From Bathynomus jamesi (Eukaryota; Arthropoda; Malacostraca; Isopoda; Cirolanidae): 64,000 nt of DNA. How positions within the stretch are numbered: position 1 is the stretch's first letter; every line of letters begins with the position of its first letter. The DNA lies in NCBI GenBank assembly GCA_023014485.1, contig JAJOZX010000091.1:311001-375000 (forward strand). Reading direction: 5' to 3'. Below the pieces are notes generated by a model. The model worked only from the letters and a program-made list of their open reading frames with translations. It was not told the DNA's origin and searched no databases. Below, piece by piece: positions 1-10,329 of the stretch. Both the position numbers and the translations under genes were made by a program.

Positions 1-530
1 CGTCTACATTCTGTAGTAATATTACTTATCTCCACCTGCTCCTGCTCCTCCTCGTTGAGATGACAACCCTCCAAGGAGAGATCGGACCCTAGGGAACTGA
101 GGGAGCGAGTTACGAAGGTGGTAGTGGATGCAATCTTGCAACATTGCAATGGTGCAAATGGAGAAGGAGGGAGTTCATCCACAGATATGGTTCTGCAATT
201 GCCATCGCAACCTTACTTACCCTCAGCGTATTATTACTTCTTGCACACTATCACGGATAAAGACCTTAAAATGAGAAAGAGCGGAGCGAATTTATTCAGA
301 TCGAATGAAATATGATTTGGGAGCCAATGAATATATAATAAATTAAAAGAGCAAAACTAATCTAAAATTAATACAAAATGAACATCTGTTTCTCTCCGCT
401 TTATTTTACACAAACGTTTCAAATGTTTTAAAACGCTCTGAAATAAAAAGTTTTCAAAAATCAACAGAAAGTCTTGCTCGTTCAAAATAAATTATAAAGT
501 TTTTATTTCATTATGTAGTTGCTGACATTT

Positions 531-534
<4 letters not shown>
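1..534. other. No recognisable gene
   Basis: The first ~300 bases are less AT-rich than their surroundings and hold a 65-codon open frame from position 118 that lacks an ATG start and resembles nothing I know. The remainder is AT-rich. Nothing else is supportable. Confidence 0.4.

Positions 535-613
<79 letters not shown>
535..613 (+). repeat. (TC)n microsatellite, upstream of a LINE
   Basis: About 79 bases of uninterrupted CT dinucleotide. It abuts the 5'-truncated end of a CR1-like LINE starting at 614. The same arrangement recurs at 57302, 61259 (reverse) and 24837 (reverse). Confidence 0.95.
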
Positions 614-615
<2 letters not shown>

Positions 616-1425
616 GGTTATATTAAAAAGAAGTTCCAGTTTCGGAATAAAGAGACTGTAATGTCTCTTTATAATTCACTAGTCAGACCTCAACTGGAAT
701 ATTGTGCGCAGTTTTGGTCTAGTCAGGGAGGATATAGAAAGGGTACAAGCAAGGGCTACAAAATTGATCCCTTCAATGAGAATGCAAAACTACCAACGGA
801 GATTGGAGCGCCTAAATCTGTTTACCTTAGAGACGAGGAGGTTGCGCGGTCAGCTTATTCAAGTCTTCAAGATGCTCAATGGAATAGACAGGGTAGATTA
901 CAGAAACTTATTCCTACTTAATGCCAATCCGACAAGAAATAATGGGTTTAAACTGAAACTAAAGACATTTAGGACCTCTGTCTGCGGGAATTTCTTTTCC
1001 TATAAAATAGTTAATATCTGGAACCAACTTCCCGCAAAGGTTGTTTCCAGCCAAAGTGTAAATGTCTTTAAAAATAGGCTAGACAAAGTACTGAATACTC
1101 TCATGGTTTAAGACTAAAACATAACGTAACTCTGCAGGAGTTCGCTCGCACGGTGTCTCTGTGGGCATGCTAATTATAGAACTTTTTTATATATTCTCCA
1201 CTTTCCTGTAAAATTTCCTTGGCTACTTTTCCAGGGTCAAGGTATTTTCTTCAACCTTTTTCCGTACCTGCCTCTGGCAGGGAGGAGCGGAGGGTGGGGA
1301 GAGAGCCTTCTACTTTCTATCCAGTTTTCTACTACTGCTAGGATAGTTGAAAGAAAAATAAACTTGTTTAATAACAGGAAACTCCAAGAGTGGACCGGAA
1401 GGTCGTTGAGGCTTCCTCTTTCCTT
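614..1425 (+). mobile_element. 5'-truncated CR1-like LINE, copy 1 of the (TC)-flanked family
   Basis: 3' fragment of a non-LTR retrotransposon: the end of the reverse transcriptase ORF (to 1111) and ~310 bases of 3' UTR. The UTR contains a segment (about 1200-1360) that also occurs in reverse at 24450-24640, so the two are copies of one subfamily. The UTR ends in a CTTTCCTTGT-like motif that runs straight into (TC)n at 1426. Both ends therefore lie in TC repeats in the same orientation. CR1 assignment is by protein resemblance to the long ORF at 44218-46338 and is inference. Confidence 0.8.
617..1111 (+). pseudogene. CR1-like reverse transcriptase, C-terminal remnant with frameshift
   Basis: The frame opens in the region after the catalytic palm: SLYNSLVRPQLEYCAQFW, a motif that follows the polymerase domain in CR1-type LINEs. 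At about 720 the reading frame shifts and continues as REDIERVQARATKLIPS, then LETRRLRGQLIQVFK, TRNNGFKL and FKNRLDKVLNTLMV before a stop at 1109-1111. The homologous intact stretch in the 44218-46338 ORF has these blocks in one frame, so a small indel near 720 breaks this copy. The catalytic FADD box is absent through 5' truncation, so the remnant cannot encode an active enzyme. Confidence 0.85.
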
Positions 1426-1431
1426 GTCTCT

Positions 1432-1492
<61 letters not shown>
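1426..1492 (+). repeat. (TC)n microsatellite, downstream of a LINE
   Basis: CT dinucleotide run, interrupted once near 1434, continuing directly from the 3' terminus of the LINE at 614-1425. Confidence 0.9.
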
Positions 1493-1493
<1 letters not shown>

Positions 1494-1666
1494 AAATGTA
1501 AATTAAATAATAAATAAATATATGATAAGATGTAACTTGGTATAAACTTGTCACATGTATTGACGTATTGATTCAAACAACAGAGGAGATACAAAGTAAG
1601 GATGAAAGTTATTAAACAATATCAAAGATCAATGGAAACCAATTACGTGTTCGAATTAATCATTTA

Positions 1667-1712
<46 letters not shown>

Positions 1713-2647
1713 TCTTGAAGAGGAATTGCAATTTCAGTATGCAATTTATTATTTTATTACATGACATTTCTCAAACATTTCTCCTCGCTAGCCAGTGTTC
1801 ATATTATAAAATATGAACGTGGAACATTTGCTATTAATTTACGATACATACGAGTTATTTCAATAAACTTTATTAAAAAAAAATTAAAAATCTTTTAAGT
1901 AAGATATATGACCCCTTCCCAACTCCCCAACACCGTTAATTATAGCATATTCAGTACTTTACTTTACCTGATTACGGATACATCAACCACTGAATACAGT
2001 CCGGTTTCATGACACTTTTTTCAACTTTATACCCTCAAGTTGATTTGAAGCTCATTTTTACCAACACCTTCAGTATCAAATCTTACCTTAGTCATAAAGA
2101 TAAACTACGTAGTACCCTCACTTCGCTCATCGTCTACTCCTATACGTGCATTCGCTGCTCTGCGAAATATAGTTCGAGTTAAGAATTGATGAACATCGAG
2201 GAATCTCAAGCAGAACTCCATATCCCTGTTAATAGACCAGCAAAATCAGCAACTTGAGATCATTGATTGTCCTCATTACCATTCCCTTGATCCATCCGCC
2301 TTCAGAGTAACAAACACCATTAACAGCAACCAACTAATTGATCTTCGCATAACAGAATCATTGCACATTCACAGAAGTAAACTGACGATCAAAGAGTAGA
2401 TCACATCGTTTGATCCGTCCATTGTAAAGTTCATATAAGCGTTTATTGTATAAGATTTAACCGTGTATTTGAAGTAATTATACAGAGTACCCATAAATTA
2501 TCTTTGCCACTTCTATACAAAAGGGATTGAATTTGTAAAAATAATTTACGGACCCTGTATATTATCCGCTATTTCACTCAAAGTTTACACGATGTACTAT
2601 CGGTTTCGATAGTCGAAGTACATTAGGCCGCACCTACATTATATATA
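1493..2647. other. No recognisable gene; (TA)n(GT)n tract
   Basis: Contains a (TA)n followed by (GT)n tract at about 1667-1712. The rest is single-copy-looking AT-rich DNA within this window. No long open frame or repeat relation was found. Confidence 0.5.
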
Positions 2648-3034
2648 CAGGGTGGGCCGTAAGTTTCCATACATAGGAAAAATAAACATTTTTTTATGGA
2701 CAACCATTTTTATTTATATAATATGCTCTACATGGTTGCCATTGTTTTGAAAACACATTTCAATACGTGTTCCCCACTGTTGATGAACACGCATTAGCAC
2801 AGTTGACGTTATGCTTGTAATGGCGTTGGTGATACGTATCTTTTCCTGATACACCATGGCCTTCAAGTGCCCCCAAAGATAGAAATCAAGGGGGGTGAGA
2901 TCTGGGGATCTGGGAGGCCACTCCACAGGACCACGCCGACCAATCCAAGCATCCGGAAACTGCTGATCCAAATACCGACGCACGTGAAGACCAAACGTTT
3001 AAATTTTCCTATGTATGGAAACTTACGGCCCACC

Positions 3035-3037
<3 letters not shown>
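2648..3037 (-). mobile_element. Tc1/mariner-superfamily element, internally deleted (family A)
   Basis: Flanked by TA on both sides. The inverted ends begin CAGGGTGGGCCGTAAGTTTC and match each other for about 30 bases. The element is 390 bp and lacks the first two thirds of the transposase gene. The same ends bound the longer copy at 34675-35436, which identifies the family. The deletion joins the 5' terminal region directly to the codons before the third catalytic aspartate. Confidence 0.92.
2714..2983 (-). pseudogene. Family A transposase, C-terminal remnant
   Basis: Encodes YLDQQFPDAWIGRRG, then WPPRSPDLTPLDFYLWG, the block holding the third catalytic aspartate (LDF), and ends near HVEHI. 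Compared with the copy at 34767-35367 it lacks about eight residues after EKIR (DINHLKE region). The first two catalytic aspartates are missing through the internal deletion, so it is dead in cis, but its ends could still serve as substrate for a family A transposase elsewhere. Confidence 0.88.

Positions 3038-3089
<52 letters not shown>
3038..3089. repeat. (TA)n microsatellite
   Basis: About 52 bases of TA. It sits between the right end of the mariner element and the reverse-oriented SINE copy that follows. Confidence 0.9.
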
Positions 3090-3091
<2 letters not shown>

Positions 3092-3117
3092 AACTGCAAA
3101 CACGCAGTATAATTAAC

Positions 3118-3307
3118 GTAAAGAACGACGCTTGTATAGGAGAATATTCCGCGCAAGATGAGGAGGGAGAACGAAACAAATGAAAGGAGAATTACGGCAT
3201 TTGATCGAGTGAGGCCCATGGTGTAATGGTTATCATATCTGACCGGCAATCGTTCTCCCTCCTCATCTTGCGCGGAATATTCTCCTATACAAGCGTCGTT
3301 CTTTACG

Positions 3308-3308
<1 letters not shown>
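3118..3308. mobile_element. Head-to-head pair of tRNA-derived SINE copies
   Basis: A reverse-strand SINE tail (3118-3182) faces a forward copy (about 3208-3308). The forward copy starts with a tRNA-like A-box region (GGCCCATGGTGTAATGG) but has lost the B box present in the copy at 21661-21826, jumping from GGCAATCG directly to the tail. The tails are the same sequence (GAGGGAGAACGA / TCGTTCTCCCTC side, ending TCGTTCTTTACG) and each runs into a (TA)n tract. A second pair with this architecture lies at 22784-22915. Confidence 0.82.

Positions 3309-3365
<57 letters not shown>
3309..3365. repeat. (TA)n microsatellite
   Basis: About 57 bases of TA directly after the forward SINE tail; likely the expanded SINE 3' end. 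Confidence 0.9.
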
Positions 3366-3368
<3 letters not shown>

Positions 3369-3621
3369 GAGTGTAGTAAAAGTCCGTATCTATAGGCCAT
3401 TTACTTTATTGAATTCACGAGGAATGCGCCAAGATTAGTGAGAATGTGCTTTCCATTGTTGGATTTAGCTTTCTAGCATACCAGAATTCACACGTGCAAA
3501 CAGTTTTCTGGTATACAGTTCGAACATTTAATTCAATAAAATAACTTTTGTTTCACTCTATATATACTTTTGATGGCTTTGAACGACAGTTCAGGATACA
3601 CCTGCTGATCCCCCCGCCCCA

Positions 3622-3664
<43 letters not shown>

Positions 3665-4039
3665 ATATATATATATATATACTGTATATATATAATGCAA
3701 ACTCACAGAGAAAAGGAAAGATGATTCCAAGTCCTTTCGTGTATTGAACAATACACGTTGCCAGGGAATGAAGGAAAAAGCGAAAAGCCGGAACAAAATA
3801 GAAGAGATTAGCAAAAGGTATTTTAACAAGATGTTGTCAATTTTATACGTTCCTGAACTGTTATATTGAAATTATTTTTAAAAAAGGATGAATGCACATT
3901 CTAGAATATTCCTTTCAATCATATCTCTATTTTTAACGAGAACTTTATACAGCAGACTCTCGTTATTTCGCGAAATTGGGACCGAGAATTCCCGCGAAAT
4001 ATTGTTTTGGCGATATATCGTTCTATATATTACAATATA
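3366..4039. other. No recognisable gene; (CT)n(TA)n tract
   Basis: Contains a compound CT then TA tract at about 3624-3690. ORFs crossing it are products of the repeats. No relation to other parts of the window was found. Confidence 0.5.
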
Positions 4040-5239
4040 CAGGGTGTCCCATAAGTCCGGCATTATAGGAGAAATTCATATTTTTCTATTTCTACAAACC
4101 ATAATTCATATTTTTCTCTTTCTACAGGCCATAATGTCTGTGAGCAAGGAAGAACGAATCCAGATAATTCTTCTCATAGGAAATCGGAGTCAAAGAGAGG
4201 CCGCTGCTGAATTTAACAGACTGCATCCAGACCGCGAGCCAATAACACAGAGTTGTGTTAGCAGACTTGTTGCAAAGTTTAAGGAAACAGGATCCATAGA
4301 AGATAAACCACGCAGTGGACCTTCAAGGAGGTCCACTGACGATGATACAGCGACTGCTATCCTGGCTCATTTTAACAGAAGTCCCAATAAGTCTCTTCGG
4401 CGATTGTCCGCCGAGACAGGAGTGTCGAAAAGTAGCATCCATCGCATTCTTCAGGCTCACAAATGGCATCCATATAAACTTCAGATCCTACAGAAGTTAA
4501 GCGAAGATGATGATCCCGACCGGCGGATGGAATTTTGTGAATGGGCTACGGAACAATATGCTCGGGATGCCAATTTCCCGTCCACCATTCTGTTCAGTGA
4601 CGAGGCTGTTTTTTATGGAAATGTTGAGGTAAATCGACAGAACACCACAACCCTCACTGGTATACCTCTTCAAAGGAACAAGGTGCATCTCGGGTGATGG
4701 TATGGTGTGGCATTTGGAAGGATCGCATCATAGGCCCCCTCTTTTTCCATGAACATGTCACTGGAGGCACCTACCTACGTATGCTCAAGGAAGAAGCATT
4801 TCCCAGTGTCTTGAACGAAGAAGGAAATTTCCCAACATAGTTCCAGCAAGACGGCGCTCCTGCACATTACAGCACCCAAGTAAGGGAATACCTGTACCAA
4901 CAATTCCTTGGTCATTGGATAGGACGTCGAGGGCCTGTGGAATGGCCAGCTAGAAGCCCGGATCTCACGCCACTAGATTTTTATCTCTGGGGCCACTTGA
5001 AAGCGCTGGTATACGCAGAGAAAATTAGGAGTGTTGAACATTTGCGGCAGCGCATTATTGGGGCATGTAACACCATTACTCCTGACATCATTCACCGTGT
5101 GCTTGCTGACTGGGTATCACGTCTGAATTTGTGTATTTTAAACAATGGTGGACATATTGAGCACGTTCTGTAAATAAAAGCTTTTGTTTTGCCTTTTTTT
5201 ATTATTTTTCCTATGATGCCGGACTTATGGGACACCCTG
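4040..5239 (+). mobile_element. Tc1/mariner-superfamily element, near full length (family B)
   Basis: A 1.2 kb element flanked by TA, with inverted ends starting CAGGGTGTCCCATAAGTCCG. It keeps a complete 5' leader, the whole transposase reading region with lesions, and a short 3' UTR. A deleted relative with the same ends lies in reverse at 32935-33734. The short inverted ends and single ORF fit the superfamily. The aspartate spacing (41 residues between the second and third) fits the DD41D (rosa-like) lineage rather than DD34D mariners. Confidence 0.93.
4134..5173 (+). pseudogene. Family B transposase, frameshift and stop
   Basis: Starts at the ATG at 4134 (MSVSKEERIQIILLIG). The N-terminal third has the paired helix-turn-helix layout expected for DNA binding (QREAAAEFNR; GVSKSSIHRILQ). 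First catalytic aspartate in LFSDEAVFYG, second in FQQDGAPAHY, third in SPDLTPLDF with 41 residues between the last two. The frame ends early at 4697 (KVHLG stop) because of an indel just upstream; the correct frame resumes as RVMVWCGIWKDRIIG. A second lesion is a TAG at about 4840 (FPT stop FQQD). The reading region ends at 5173 after GGHIEHVL. The copy at 33001-33700 shows the same early termination, so this frameshift is inherited. Confidence 0.92.
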
Positions 5240-5986
5240 TATAGGATTTCTATATATTACCTTTCTATATATTATATGTTTAGACCGTACTATGATATAT
5301 ATATAAAAAATGGGAGTAGTTTAGGGTACGTGAAATAAACAAAGCGAAATATCGGACTGTGAAATAAAGATGGTCTACTGTATTATTATTTTGGCTTCTG
5401 CCGAGATCGGACTCATTTTACAAAGCTCCTGAAAAGCGATTAAAGTCTATCTTTTTTGTGTGTGTATCTGATTGATTGCGGTTGATTATCTAATTTGTTA
5501 TTTTATTAACACTGTGCCTAGTAGTGATTTAAATTATTTGATATTCATGTTTTTTCTACTGAAGTTATTTAGTGTAAGTTCATCGTCTATCGTTGTATGT
5601 GAGTACACAAATTGTTACCGTTTATTATTACATTATTTCTGTTCTATTATTATTATTATCATTATTATTATTATTAATTATTATTCAAGAAATTTATGAT
5701 CTTTGGTTATTATTTATAATTATTTCTGTTTTTGCATATTTTATAATTATTTTACAGGAAATTTAGAATTTTTTTAATACATCCACCACGTGGTTGTTGT
5801 TTGTCACTAATCCCCTAAAAACTCTAGATTTCTCAATTACCTACTACTAAAAAAAAAAAACTGTGCATGTGTGTAGAAATTTTTTCTTTTGATATTTCCG
5901 GGCTCTTGTTTTCTGTTTTCAGGCCACTAACCCATAATTATTTTCAGACTAAATGCAAAAAAATTCACTTTTTCTACGTGAAGGTC
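5240..5986. other. AT-rich, no recognisable gene
   Basis: Very AT-rich DNA with ATT-rich stretches around 5640-5690. ORFs here are low-complexity artefacts. Confidence 0.5.
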
Positions 5987-6155
5987 AAAATATGATAATA
6001 AAAACCCACTCTAATAGACAGAGTTTATTTCCACAACAGTTTCGATGCCCACTGGCATCCTCTTCTGTATCCACTCGAAGAGGATGCCAGTGGGCATCGA
6101 AACTGTTGTGGAAATAAACTCTGTCTATTAGAGTGGGTTTTTATTATCATATTTT
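5987..6155. repeat. Perfect palindrome, two 79-bp arms and an 11-base loop
   Basis: Left arm 5987-6065 and right arm 6077-6155 are reverse complements with no mismatch that I can find; the loop is about 6066-6076. A short direct repeat (TTTTCAGACT) lies just before the left arm and at the end of the right arm. No protein content. Either a young foldback element or a recent inverted duplication. Confidence 0.93.
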
Positions 6156-6239
6156 CAGACTCTTCTGCGTACCTGTTAGATTGAGAAATTAATTTTAATT
6201 TTTTGTGAGAACATTTTTCTAGATAGGCTCCTAACCTAC

Positions 6240-7010
6240 GCGAGTGTCCCGACTGCGGTGGAAAATTTCCTCGGTACTTTTTTACCGTTCTCTCTTCTAA
6301 CCCTTTAGTTTGCAGATTTTGTGTAAACGGACGGGAACTACGAAACGAGGTGATTTCGGCGAGAGACGAACTTTGAAAAAGTAGGAGAGAAGCAACTGCT
6401 TTGAGAGGGAATTTAGTGCGTTGGCAGCTAGGTTTACCTCACTGCAGGATCTTTTTCAGAGAGTCTGGGCTCGTGTTCTCACACAGGACGGAGATTTTAT
6501 ATTAACGTTCCAAGTTTAATATTTAAATTTGATGAACTATTAAGTATTGTCCTTGACCAAAAATTTGAGGTTGTAGCAGTTACTGAATCCTGGGCAGGGT
6601 TGCCACTAGGGCTTTTAAAACTTTAAACTGGCTTTAAATTTGAATCTAAAAAAAATGGCTTTATTTGGTGTGGGGAGCTTTAAAATGGCTTTATTGAGTA
6701 TAATTATTTTAAAGAAAATGTCTTATTTCAAAATTTTGGAGTGTCAACCCTGATCCTGGTTAAATATAGAGACTAGAGATTTTCTCGGAGAATATCATAC
6801 TCCTGGTTAAGATGTTTAACAATGATAGAATAGAAAGAAGGGGTGGTGGTACAGTATTATACGTTCGGTCACACTTAAAACCCATAATTAATCACTGCAG
6901 GAATTGATAATATAAATGCGGGTCCTCTTACGTATGGTAATATCTGCCTTCCAAATTAGTTGGTGTCGGATAAAATGTCACGAAATTGAATGTGGCCATT
7001 TTAGGTTTCG
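6240..7010 (+). mobile_element. 5' part of a LINE (ORF1 tail and endonuclease start)
   Basis: A degraded ORF at 6247-6375 has a CPDCGGKF...VCRFCVNGREL pattern of paired cysteines, like zinc-binding segments of some LINE first ORFs. Further on, EVVAVTESW at about 6567-6593 is the conserved motif near the start of an APE-type endonuclease, with glutamate as metal ligand. It continues after an inserted MITE as LNIETRDFLGEYHTPG. Stops then interrupt the frame. This would be the 5' portion missing from the truncated LINEs elsewhere in the window, but the family match is not shown. Confidence 0.6.
6595..6752. mobile_element. hAT-type MITE inside the LINE endonuclease
   Basis: 158 bp with ends CAGGGTTGCCAC and GTGTCAACCCTG, and flanking 8-bp duplications ATCCTGGG / ATCCTGGT (7 of 8 match). 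Removing the element and one duplication restores the endonuclease frame across ESW-LN, which independently supports the boundaries. An 8-bp duplication and CAGGG ends are typical of hAT. Confidence 0.85.
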
Positions 7011-7574
7011 TGCGTATGGTGTGCATAAAAATCGGAACCATTTTCACCACTCAATGACATTCGGTAGATGAAATCAGTAGAATTAACCGTATTTATACGA
7101 AAGTCCAGTATCCAGTAAGGGATTTAGATTGAATTATATTTCGTATATAACTCTATGCTTTTAACTTTTTATAAAAGTACTCATTAATTGCGTATAAAGT
7201 AATAATTTTGAATAGTCTACCAACATACTCAAGAGTTAAAGAAAACGCTTCAATTCTTTATTTAAGATATTTTAAAACTCATTTAAAACTACTGATTCGA
7301 AAATGGAGAAAAAGCGAGACGAATTTAATGAAATTTAAAGATGGAGATCATTTTCGTCTTCTTTTTTTAAGTTCTTTAATCAAACGCTGAATTCCTTTCT
7401 TTAGAGATTAAAGATTTCTTTCACAGAATGAATGGAACGAATACGAATGAAGCAAATTTATCAGTGAACTTTATTTTTCAATCAACTTAACTAATCAAAT
7501 TCCAATCAGTAATAATGAATCTGTATATTATTAGCATTTGCATACATTTCCCTTACGTGTGTGTGTGTGTGTGT

Positions 7575-7605
<31 letters not shown>

Positions 7606-7840
7606 CATAAATAAATGTGTAATAATTTGCAGATGTACAGTTGTGAAAAAAGTTAGTCTATAAAGATAAAATTCCTAAAAATAAACACAAGAAATTACTG
7701 ATTGGAAGTATTCTTTTATATATATATATTTATTTATTTATTGTTTTTTGGTAAGAGTAATAAAATTGTAAAAACAAAACCTGTTTACAACCAATTAGTA
7801 ATTTTTTATGCTTTTTAGAAATTTTTATATTTCTAAGCGA
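7011..7840. other. AT-rich, no recognisable gene; (GT)n at 7557-7605
   Basis: AT-rich DNA. A 60-codon lysine-rich frame at 7208-7390 is unrecognised and probably chance. A (GT)n tract with one interruption lies at about 7557-7605. Confidence 0.45.
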
Positions 7841-8140
7841 ACTTTTTTCCGAAATTGTACATGCAGCAGTAAATTTTTAATTGAGGTAACACTTTTGGTA
7901 CCTCGGAACATCATAAAAAAATTTATATATAAATATATGCACGGTCTGTGTGTATCATGAAAAAACCTCAGAGGACCATTCTGAGTTCAATCCCATATAT
8001 ATATATATATATATATAAACCTAGAGAGGTTTTTGCTCTAGAAAAAAACATGTTTAACCTGATTAGATTAGATTACGCTACGTTAAGTCATGTCAAATAT
8101 GATTAGGTGAAGTTAGGATATGTTAGTCAGTACCTCACTA
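7841..8140 (+). repeat. TTAGG-like dispersed repeat, partial copy
   Basis: Shares GTAACACTTTTGGTACCTCG and a following GATTAGATTACGC-type segment with copies at 17962-18300, 20470-20870 and, in reverse, 57595-58545. It is interrupted by a short (TA)n tract. The class is unknown. Confidence 0.6.
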
Positions 8141-8424
8141 TTCGCGCGCTTGAGAGAAAGCACCCTAAGACTAAGAGGAAAATGAGAAGCGTGTGCAATG
8201 CAAATAGTGCCCATAAACCGAGCGTTTTTCCCCTCCGATTTTAATATCAGAGGATGCAAATGGACGAAGACGAAGGATTTTTATTGGCCGCGGTCATTCT
8301 TTCCAATCGGGGAAATAATTTCCTCCGGCGGGCCCGCCAAACGAGATGGAAGAGGTCACAGGCCTTATCGGGTCAATTCTTCTTCGGTGCAAGTTTCATA
8401 AATCGCATCGTAGAAGGAAAATAT

Positions 8425-8425
<1 letters not shown>
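8141..8425. other. GC-richer low-copy segment with a 67-codon open frame
   Basis: Distinctly less AT-rich than the surroundings. A 67-codon frame at 8198-8401 (MQIVPINRAFFPSDFN start) is open but unrecognised, with no splice context I would trust. It could be exon-like, regulatory or chance. Confidence 0.25.
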
Positions 8426-8463
<38 letters not shown>

Positions 8464-8482
8464 TGTGTGTTTGTGTGTGTTC
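8426..8482. repeat. (GA)n(GT)n microsatellite
   Basis: A GA run followed by a GT run. Confidence 0.9.
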
Positions 8483-9278
8483 AACCTTGGGCTGTCATCG
8501 GCATTCCTGTTAAACGCACTCCATACGACGCACTGTCGCATCGCTCATACCGATGAAAAAATGGTGTTATCATAACGCGAAGAAGGAACAAATCTGTCAT
8601 CACAGAGAATTGCTGTTATTCGTTTTCCTTATAATAGTTGTCAACAAGTTTATGTATGACGAGATAAATATCCCATTAAATGATAATGGGTCTGTCTACA
8701 GCCTTCCAAAAACGTTTTTCTCTTCTTAACTGGCGTCTTTTGTAAGTGTCTCTTTGGCTGTCGTCTGCCGTACTCTCCATAGGGTACATTTTGCCTTCCT
8801 CTAAGACACTGAGATACCCGTTTTCTCTGGGGATTAAGGGGGTGGGATAATCCTTATACCTAATAACATAGTGTAATCATCTGATCCTGACGTGATTCAC
8901 AAAATGCAAATGTAAGAGGTTTGGAGATTGGTCCGGGATCCTGTGACAAACACCGTGGATACCCTGAATCCCTTACAATGAAATAATGTGTTATAAAATC
9001 AAATGAATAAAGCACTTTCCTATATTACAAAAAAATTCTATTTATCGTCAAGGGACGTTCTCTTACCATGTCGCTCTAAATTAAAAGTCTAGAATCTGTA
9101 CAACACTCCAAAAACACTCCAAACACCCTTGTCAAATTTTTAAAATTGATTAAATCTAAGTAAATATAATTTATTCTTATTTATATTTAATAAATCTAAA
9201 TCCAATTTTTATTTTGACTGTTTTAATGTTTAATTTTTAGTTTGGTGTTTGTGATGCAATATTTAAAATTGCTTTAAC

Positions 9279-9345
<67 letters not shown>

Positions 9346-9837
9346 TTTAATTTTGTATTTCTCATTTCAGCGCTAATGATAATATTAGAGTATGTTGAAA
9401 GCTTTGAATATTAAATGCTTGCAGGCGGACTATTCTTGTTATTCTACTGTGTGTGTGTATATATATACACACACGCGAACACTCAACAAACTTATAGCCA
9501 TAAATTTTAGAAAATTCACGTAATTATACTTTGAAATTATTCAAAATCTAATATTTTACACGTAAGTTTTTATATTCAAAGCAACATTTGTGACGGCTTA
9601 CAGCCATCTTAACTCGCAGAAATTCCTCCATTATCTGTAATGACAAAACTTCTGAAATCAAGACACAATTTCCGTCACCGAGGGGGAGATGGGGGGGATA
9701 GGGGAGGGAAGAAAATCACATTTGGGTGAAAAATTAAGTACTCAAAAAAGTTTGATTTTCAGGAATGATTTCTTCCTAATTCTGTTTTTTTTTTTTTTTC
9801 GTTTTGCAATTTATTTTATAGTATCAAAAAGTCCTTA

Positions 9838-9839
<2 letters not shown>
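8483..9839. other. No recognisable gene; (TA)n at 9282-9342
   Basis: AT-rich DNA with a ~60-base TA tract and a small GT/TA/CA palindromic tract near 9449-9474. Nothing else found. Confidence 0.5.
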
Positions 9840-9917
<78 letters not shown>

Positions 9918-9950
9918 CAAACAACCACAAGTGATTCTAGTGTATATAAT

Positions 9951-10013
<63 letters not shown>
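9840..10013. repeat. Compound (TC)n(TA)n and (TA)n microsatellites
   Basis: A TC run (about 9840-9886) followed by TA (to 9916), then after 30 bases more TA tracts to about 10013. Confidence 0.9.
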
Positions 10014-10182
10014 ATGTTCGTTTATACACGCCTAAACGGTTAGAGTAATCTGCACCAAATTTTGTATATACATTAAAGGAAAACCAGGGAAGGTTTTAGT
10101 AATATACACGCCACTCCCAGTCCCCCACCCCGACGTTGTGTTTCGGAGGGCTTTTGCTCCGCAAGGCGTAGTGGGTGTTCTA

Positions 10183-10226
<44 letters not shown>

Positions 10227-10329
10227 ATATATTACATTCAAGGATTCAACAAAACAAATGTGCACTATTCATGTATATACAAAAAAGTAGCTTCCAGACT
10301 ATTGGTCCACTCAGGCGAAAGCAACGAAC
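10014..10329. other. No recognisable gene; (TA)n at 10183-10221
   Basis: A moderately GC-rich segment around 10085-10180 between TA tracts. No relation to other segments was found. Confidence 0.4.

Noticed and set aside
529..660. Leu/Ser-repeat ORF across the (TC)n tract
   Set aside because: The residues are translated microsatellite; only the codons after 614 are LINE-derived.
1237..1594. Arg/Glu-repeat reverse ORFs
   Set aside because: Translated (GA)n microsatellite on the strand opposite the LINE UTR.
2863..3438. Tyr-Ile repeat ORFs
   Set aside because: Translated (TA)n tracts joined to SINE and mariner sequence; not genes.
7208..7390. Lysine-rich small protein gene
   Set aside because: AT-rich composition alone explains the frame.
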